Shown here in pieces: positions 12,901-21,900 of a stretch of 64,000 nt of DNA. The stretch's first letter is position 1. Each line of letters starts with the position of its first letter. The notes under the pieces are model-generated. The model ran no database searches and was not told the DNA's origin. It saw only the letters and a list, made by a program, of their open reading frames with translations. Origin of the DNA: Antedon mediterranea (Eukaryota > Echinodermata > Crinoidea > Comatulida > Antedonidae); the NCBI RefSeq assembly GCF_964355755.1, contig NC_092679.1, forward strand, positions 13,320,932 to 13,384,931, read 5' to 3'. A program made the position numbers and the translations under genes.

Positions 12901-15900
12901 ATGTCGAAAAATGTCGCCTCTCATCATGGAATATTTGCTTCGAAATGTCAACTTTACCGATTTATTAAATTATTTAATAAGTGGAATATTTATCAATCTA
13001 TTATATAAAACAAGTACGTTAGAAAGAAATGTACCGCAGAAATTTAAGAAGCTTTGAATTTGCTATGCAGCGGCCATAACCCATTCTATGGGCCGAAACG
13101 CAAACGCGCTTTGGCCAGGGTTGCCGTTGTGTAGTATAGTACGTTGTTTCTTAGCTATTCAATTTAAAGCGCAACTTTCGGTTAGAATAATCGAAAGGGA
13201 AATAAAATTAAACATGTTAACATTATACTATTGAGGTAAATACTTTGTTAAATTTAAAATTCCCCTTTTTAAATAACAGAACAGCCTCGTTTACGGAAGT
13301 ATTCGTCCACATGTTTCTGTTTACATTTTCTTCTTGAAGTTCATTTTCTACGTCGAAGAATAGGGACTTCCCCTTTTATTCGCCCATCATCACGTCGACG
13401 ACGACCGGCCACGAACCAATCACATTAACTGTGTGTCATTAAAACGTCATCGAGGCACGCTCTGCGCATGTTTAAACAGAACTAAAAAAATGAACACGGC
13501 GATCGTGACGTCGTCATATAAAATGCTGTGGTGGTAAAAAGTGTACCCGAGTCAGAAAGTACTGAAGTGTGGCGAATTCTCGCTCCCATAGAAGTCACGC
13601 CGACCAGGCTAGGCCTAGGCTTGGAAATGTATTTTCGCCAATTTGGCGAACGAGGCAATAATTATTTTCGCCAAATGGAGACTCCAGTCGCCATTGGCGA
13701 ATTGGCGAGCGGTTAGCGCGAGCATAGGCTTCAACTCATGGTATATTGTAACAGTACACCCTTTACTGTAAGCTTGGTTCCCACTTGGACGCAATGCAAG
13801 CCCACTGTTAATAAATGAAATGGATCATTTAAACTGTCGCTTGTGATTGGTCAACCCAATTGTGTTGCGTTACTGTACATTGCTGCATTGTGTCTGTGTG
13901 TGAACCAAGCTTTAAATAGGTTTTCTTCCACATCTACTTCCTTGCATTTGATTATAGTCTGTATGTAAATTACGTTCGTACCATCAATTTTAAATAAATG
14001 TGTATGAATAAGCCGAATCTAGACAGGGCGGTTCTATGTAGCTAACAATTAAAAATTAAAATGAATTCAAAAAGCTTTTAAAAATAAAACTACAGTCGAC
14101 TCCGCCTAAGTCGGGACCGGTATAAAAATACGAGTTATGCAAACTTCGACTTACAGATTTGTAAAAAAAATGCTAGGCCTAGGCCTACACTACACTACGC
14201 GCGATCGCGGCCCACACAATGAGCCTTCTTGAATTGAGTTTGCTTAGCTAGCTAGGCATAATAAATGCTAAGCCTCTTTTATCGGCAATGATAAACTGTA
14301 TTTTCTTTATGGTTTAAAGTGGAGCTCCACCCAGAAAATTACTATTTTTCATACATTTCAACTATTATTTAAAAATATCATCCCCCATACTTCATATTTT
14401 TTTGAATTTTTTTTCAATGAGTACGAGTTTCTTGAAAATCACGCCTTTTTGCGTTTTGGGGGGATACCTTGTAATTTCCTATTCTTTTACATGCAAAAAG
14501 GGGGTATATTTGAATAATCCTAAAAAATTAATTTCTTCACAAAAAAAAAAATTTTAAATGTAGTTTTATGTAATTTTTCCAGATCTTTCCATTTCTGGTA
14601 TAGTTATCGCGTATACATTGCGCAATTTTGCGTAAATAGACACTTTCCCCCGTTCGGGTCCAATTGGGTTTTTTATTTTGCTAGGGAGTATGATCACGTG
14701 ACATTTTTCACAATCACACTACTGCAGCTGGCGATCTGTTATTTTGTCGCGATGTTATTTTTGACGGGCAAAAAGTATATTAAAACATTCTGAATGTGAC
14801 CCTATCATGTTTCACAGTGTAATAATGTGATTATGAGACTTATTACTAAAATGTCAAATCTAACGAGATTTGAGAAAGATGTGGCTATATATTCAATAAA
14901 GCTAGGCCTAGGCCTACTAGAGTGTAGGTATGTACCGATGCTGCTTGGGCTCCAGCTGCTAGGCTGACACTCAGCAGTGAAGTTTGTTCTGCTGTCACCC
15001 AACCTCGGCCTACCCATCATATGGGCCATGATAGGGTGCCTGAATAGTTGCTTTTCAGTCAGGCCTAAGCTTCCACATCGCTTTACTACTCTTGTTCTGT
15101 ATAGGATTTTGTGTTTCACAATTCTAATGTGCGAGAAAACCCAGGAATGATAAATGGGGCGAAACGACCAAGAATTTTCAAACCCATGAATGCATATAGG
15201 CCTAGACAAAAAATTCAAGGCTAGCTAGGCTGAGCAGATGGCTTAGCTAGGCCTAGCTTAATTATTATGCTGTTGTTGTACAGTGCAAATCATGAGGTTA
15301 CAATACATGTAAATTATACCAGGGAGTTGCTCCCTGATTATACTGACATTTTTATCGGAAATATTACTTAGGCCTAAACAAATCGTATAAAATGTATTCC
15401 CCATTTTTCGACACATAATTTACCAAAGGGGAGACATTTCACCCATGCGTTCACCGGCGACTAAAACGCGTCAGTTGCTAAGTGTAACGCGTTTCGCGAC
15501 GTATTGTAAACTAATAACCCCTAAGTTACTGAAAAAGTGTAATGTATTAAAAAACACTATTTTCTGACCGATTTTTTAGAAATGAGTTTTTGGAAACTAC
15601 TTCTGTATTTTCCTTGTTTTTTTTATGTAATCACTTTCAATTAAACATACTTAAACATAATATAAGCTGAGAAAGTCTGAGTGTAGCTCCACTTTAAGCC
15701 GTATGAAAACGTATAATAAATACATTTCGGTTCTTATTCGAAATCGGTATCCATTGTTTATTGCCATCTGTCTAGCACAAAATTGGTACCCACAAAACGC
15801 CGCTCAAGTTCTCAACTCTAAAAACACTCATACAGTATAATTATACTAGCGCGAGTTGTAGGACGCCACCTATACTATACAACCTGCTTGAGAGAACCGA

Positions 15901-18900
15901 TATGGTCCCACATTATCACCTCTGTCGTTTGTTTATCAAATTACGTACTGTACGTTTCATCGCTTTTTTAGCGCGTTGTTGCCGCGTGATTTGTAACTTC
16001 GACTTATACGATATAAATCACTAAAGAATGTGTGTATTCGGACCGCAAAAAGACGTCGACTTAGATGAATTTAGACTTAGAAAAATTTGACTTACAAATC
16101 AAAATTACACAGTAATGTATAGGAAAGAATTGGGACTTCCGCAATTTTTTGACTTACACAAATTCGACTTAGGCGGAGTCGACTGTACAATACAATACTA
16201 CTGATCTACTGCATTTTTTGCTTGTGAAGACCGTTCAGTTCAGAATCGACAAGATTGGGAACTTGTGTTATGCATACATGTTGGTCAGTTGTTTGTCCTA
16301 CAGTACAGTACTCTAACATAATTTTCTACTTTATATTATTTAAGTATAAACACAATTTCTCAACTCCCTGACACACAAAAGCTACTCCATAGTTAGCTAA
16401 ATACATTATTATTATTATTATTACTGTAGTGTAACTTGTTGGTATACCCGCTTACTTAAGCTATAATCCAACCCCAGCCATCAGCACAAGCTCAGTGTTC
16501 TAGAGGTACACGAAAGCCAGGCTACAGTAGTATTAAGTAGTGAGTGGTTATTTTTGTTTTCTAATGCCAATGGTCTTCATGCACACACTAAAGTTTGGGC
16601 ATTTCCTTCTGTACAAGGTACCTTCTCAGTAAATGTTAAATGTTAATGTATGGTCCTCAAGCTTAACTGGAAACTGAGGAAATTCAGATTAGGCCCTCCA
16701 CGGACCCACGGCAGCCAGCGCCTACCAGATCAGTACAACGGGAGACGATTTCCTACTCTTTTCAAATAGTGTACCAAGTTCTTTAACGTGCAGTTAAGTA
16801 CACGGGACCAACGGCTTTACATCCCATCCGAAGGATGAGGCAATAAGAGTAAAGCATCTTGCCTTTAGGATGCAATTAGTACAGGTATGGTACAGATAAC
16901 CTCGAGCCCACGCCTATCAAAGTCCAATATTATCATTACACCATCACTCTCTGGTGTACTGTATCAGTAGCCGCTATTTCTAGACGGTCTCCCATCCAGA
17001 ACGTAACCAGGCCCAACATTGCTTAACTTCAGTGATCTGATGAGAACCGGTGTTTCAACGCAGTATGGACATATAATACTATACAGATATTGACTGCTTA
17101 GAGGTTAAATATAAGATTTGACATCCCCGAGGGAATGATATTAAGTTCGAGGGAATATATATTTCCCGAAGCGCCAGCTGAGGGAAATATATATTCCCCT
17201 CGAACTTAATATCATTCCCGAGGGGATGTCAAATCTTATATTTAACCGATATAAAAGGCAATATCTGTTATATTATATAGCCAAGAACAAGTCTGCTGGG
17301 TTGGGTGAAGCTAGGCTAGGCCTCCTATAGTATTTGTATTGTATTTAAACAAGCCTGCCTAGACACCTTACTGTACCTTGCGAAGAATAATATACAGATA
17401 ATTACTAATTAATGATTCCTTGGCAACAAAATATTCACTTAGGCCTAGGTCGTTTAAACTAACAGAAGAATTTCCATCAATAAGCCTATTAAAAATAATA
17501 ATATTATAATCAGGTAGGCCGAATAAACAATTCGTCTTCTTCTCGATCTTCGAGGAGCTGAATCACCGGATGTTCAGCGCGTACTAGTTACTAGGTTACT
17601 ACCGTGAGTATTGACCAATCACAAACGGTGTTTCATCACATTTAGGGTGAACTTATAACAAATGAGGGCGCTATGTATGCATAGTTTAAATAGTTTAGAA
17701 GATTAATTTCTTCAAGCAACTTCCGTGGCGCAACGGTTGAAGCGTTGTCTTGCGATGGAGTGACAATTCCACCCGAGTTCAAGATCGAGTTGATGACTTT
17801 TGTTTATTTATCGGCAACGCGAGTGTTGGCACACGAAAATTACACAGTCAATATCATCGTACTCGAGAATCTATATGTTTAATGACAGGAGACACGATAA
17901 TTACGCGAAAATTACACAGTCAATATCATCGTTCTCGAGAATATATATGATTTACGATCCTCGCAGCGGTAGTCATGTGATGCAGTTTCAACCAATCACG
18001 TTAGCGTATTTACATAGGCTATGTAATATTGTATAATATGGCAGTATTTATAATATATCTTTGATGACAGAACTTAAAATATGGTAATGCTATTTTCAGG
18101 GTTCGTACACCTGTGAGCTAGTAAAATTCCAGGACATTTCAAGGACATTCAATGTCAACATTTTAAAATTTCAAGGACATTATTATACCTAAATATTAAG
18201 TTCAACAGATTAATAAAAAAAAAATGAATTCGTAGTTACGATGTTTTTCAGAAATTCAAGTACTAACTGTAGCCACTAAAAAAACATACAGTACTGAAAA
18301 CATAGGCGTGGGAAATCGAGTAAAATGACACGTAACGGTAGTAAAGCGTAAAGAGTTGTAACAACTCCCTGGTAAAGCCTTTGTGGAACCGCGCCAGACT
18401 TCCGCGCCTATCGAGGGTAGTCACGGCGTGTATTGAACAAAGGCTGATGTTTCCATAGTCACTGCACTGTCGACGATATTTGGTAATTTGATACTACTAT
18501 AGGATGACGTTCTACAATTCGTTCGGAATTCGGAGTTTAAATGCCGTTTCTGTATATCGTATGTTTTTTTTAGAAGGTATAAATAAAAGAAATCAAACCA
18601 TATTCTAATTCACTCTGAACTTTATTCAAAACGATCTTTACGATTTTTACATTGTTTATTTTTTACAACTTAGCAATTTCTGCTAATTTAATCTACACAA
18701 TAGCCTAGCTATTTTTGATTTCCTCTAATTTATGTCTAATGTCTTCCTCTAGTTGAGCTAATTGCTCTTTTTTTTCAGAAGCGGTTCTACGCAAGCTATT
18801 AGCTTTGGCAATGAGGGTAAGACTACCTTTACTTTCAGCTTGATCGGAAAACTTTGCAGACGATTTTTCTAAACCCATAATATCAGCAATACATCTTTTT

Positions 18901-21900
18901 TTGGCTTTCTTTAAGTTATCTAACTCATCGATCGTCGATTTTCTCTTAATAGCCTTTGAAGATTCTGCCGCTTTACGTTTTTCATTATCAAGATGGAGAT
19001 TATAGCATTGCCTAGCCCCACTCACAGAAGTAATTAATTGGGGCGTTATCTTTACAGACAAAACACCACCAACTGAAGCTATGTGACCGCATACAACGCG
19101 CTTCGAAACATATGTACTCTCTGACATATTGACAGCCGCTACCTCCTTGTTTACACTAAAACCTCTCTCAACAGTCGCCTGGCCATGGGAAAGCATTAGA
19201 ATCAATTTTACTACCCCCCAGAATGCGTGATACTTAGTGGTTTTGCTAAGGCGGTCATAGTAAAATTCGTCAATTCTACATTTAGGATCGTATTCAGTGA
19301 AATCTGATAAATTATTTAACACAACAAAATCATAGAATTCGTTTGCCTGATTAACAATTTCATCACACATGTCATGGTTGATTTTTTGGTTGTCTGCTAA
19401 TATTTTTAATACAGCCTTTAGTCTACCAACATTAAGAGATCGCGCATTACCACTTAAACAAAAATTTCTTGGATCGAGAAATTTCGCTTTTTGAACGATT
19501 CTGAAACCAAGTGGGCATTTAGATAGCACTTTCTTAACACTTGCACTCATTTTTAAACCTGAGTTCTTGTAACTCGGACACCTTCTTTTTCTTGATCAAC
19601 TCCTTTATATGCTCTGAAGCTAATATTCCACAGTCTACTTTGTTAGCAAGTAAATGGTTTTTCGTTTCATCTATATTAAAGTTAGTGAAACTTTGGCCAT
19701 TCACGAGCCCGGAAAGGACGTCTGGTTTAATGACCAATCTCAATAGCCCTCTCAAACATGCCACTAGATCTTTCTCAAGAAACGGTATCATTGGTTGATC
19801 TGTTTGATATTTTTTAAGAAACGTTTCCATTTGTGTGGCCACCATCACAAAAAAGTGCATTCTGGGCACCGTAAATAAGTCTACTGAAGCAGCCTTCAGA
19901 GTGTCATACGACTTTGTTTTTGGGTCATTTATTTTCTTTTCGGTCACCTGCTTGATGTACGTTTTAAGGTGCGGAAAAACACTGAGAAACCGCTTCGCAA
20001 CTGCAGCATTCTCCACCCATCTGTGTTTACAAAACTTAAGGCCAAACACATGTGTGCCAGTAGCGTTCTCAAAATCTTCCCGACGAGCAGGGGTGTCTTT
20101 GAACAGTATTTGTAAACTAGACAGTATGTCGTAGACCTTCCAATCAATTGACTGCACACCACTTTGAAACCCATTGTGCATTACATGAAGGCCACACGAC
20201 CCAATGTTGAGAACTGATGTATTGTAATTCGTCTTTATATCGGCAGAGAGAAGTTTATAAAACTTCCAATTGACGTTTGGACCATCCATACCGATTTGAA
20301 GTAATTTTGCGAGATTTAGTTTGTCTGCACATATCTTAAAATCGGTGACGACTTTCTCAGCAGTAGCATGACCCATGAATGTACTATCAAAGAATCTAGT
20401 TTCCACGTGGTTGTTAGCCCAAAATCGGACATGGATATCCATTTGCTTTAGTTGTGTACCTTTGTTTAGACTTTCATCAAATAGTAGAACGTAATCTGAC
20501 TCATCCGTAACACGTTTCAGAAGTAATGACCTAAAATGAACAAAACTTAGACTAAAAACATTTGTTTTTCATACTCACCAGGCTATTACTCAATACAGAA
20601 ATGCCTATTACAATTATTTATTTAATCTAAATTGTAGGCCTATATCAATCGATATCAAACAAAACTTACCTAAAATATGGCGCTAAATAATTAACAACAT
20701 AAGCAGACTTTTTTTCACCACAACTAAATTTTGCAGCTATTCCACTATCTGGAAACATCGCCTGGAATACTTCATTTATTTCATCCATCGACTTGTTCGA
20801 ATAGTGCCGGTTAGTCATGAATAAGGCCCACAATATTTCTGCTTTACGAATCTCCTCACTACTACTGAAATACTGCATCGTCGCCGGGCCACTTGGGTTC
20901 GTACGTTTCGGTATACTATTATCAACACTAGTTCCTGGTATGTCTTGTTGTTCAATAATACTGGTGATGGTACTATTAGATTTACTGGTGGATGTTGTTG
21001 GGTTGGACTTACTAAAAAATTGATTAACTTCTTGCGTCGTATTGTTAAACCTCAACTCCATTTGTTGTTTATGCTTTTTTCCGTTTTGATGAGATATTAA
21101 CGCCGACCGTCCCATGTTGGAGATATCTAATGTTTTTCTACATAGTTTACACTTTGCCTCCGTTTTTATTGACGCACGGTTAATCCACGGGGAAAATTTG
21201 CTATCAAAAAGCCAGGACTCTTGAAAAAAGCATGTACGCGGCATGTTGGATAGATTTCCACTGACGAGAAACGCACGATAAAAAACTCATCGGCAGCCAT
21301 ATAGAGACCGCTAATATACGCGCTTGCGGTGTGAGAGAGCCTCGCTGAGAGAGGTCACTATACTCGCATTCTATTTATAGCTTATCAGAGGCTATAAATA
21401 GAATGCGAGTATAGTCACTAATTAAAGTGTAATGCTAAAATGCTATGCATGTTTACAATATTACATTCGTTAAATTAATTTTTAAACAAAATCGGAACAC
21501 AAAAAGGGCCAAGTATTTATTTCAATAGTAATAGCTATTATGCAATAATGTACTGTGGGGGAACAAAAGAATAGTTGGGCAAAGTTTTTTCAAGGTGATT
21601 GTCATCTGAACATCACTGGCCAGTGGCGTTCTGCAGTCAACAACCAACCTGATAAGAAAGCCTATTTCATGTACGAGCATTTATCGGCGGCGGAAAAGTC
21701 GGCACGTACAAACGTTGTTATCTTCCATGTACTTTCATACTTAATACTTTTATTGTTCAGTGTTTTCAAAACTTTATTAAAAAGAATTCATATAACTTTA
21801 TTGTATTTTAACAATTTTCAGGACATTCAAGGACAAATGCCAATTTCAAGGACTTTCCAGTACTTGAAAAAAGAGATTTATTTTTCCATGACTTTCAAGG

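Noticed and set aside
14805-15218. 137-codon ORF on the minus strand
   Set aside because: It lies inside the TTAA-flanked non-autonomous element, shows no transposase motifs, and its composition looks random.
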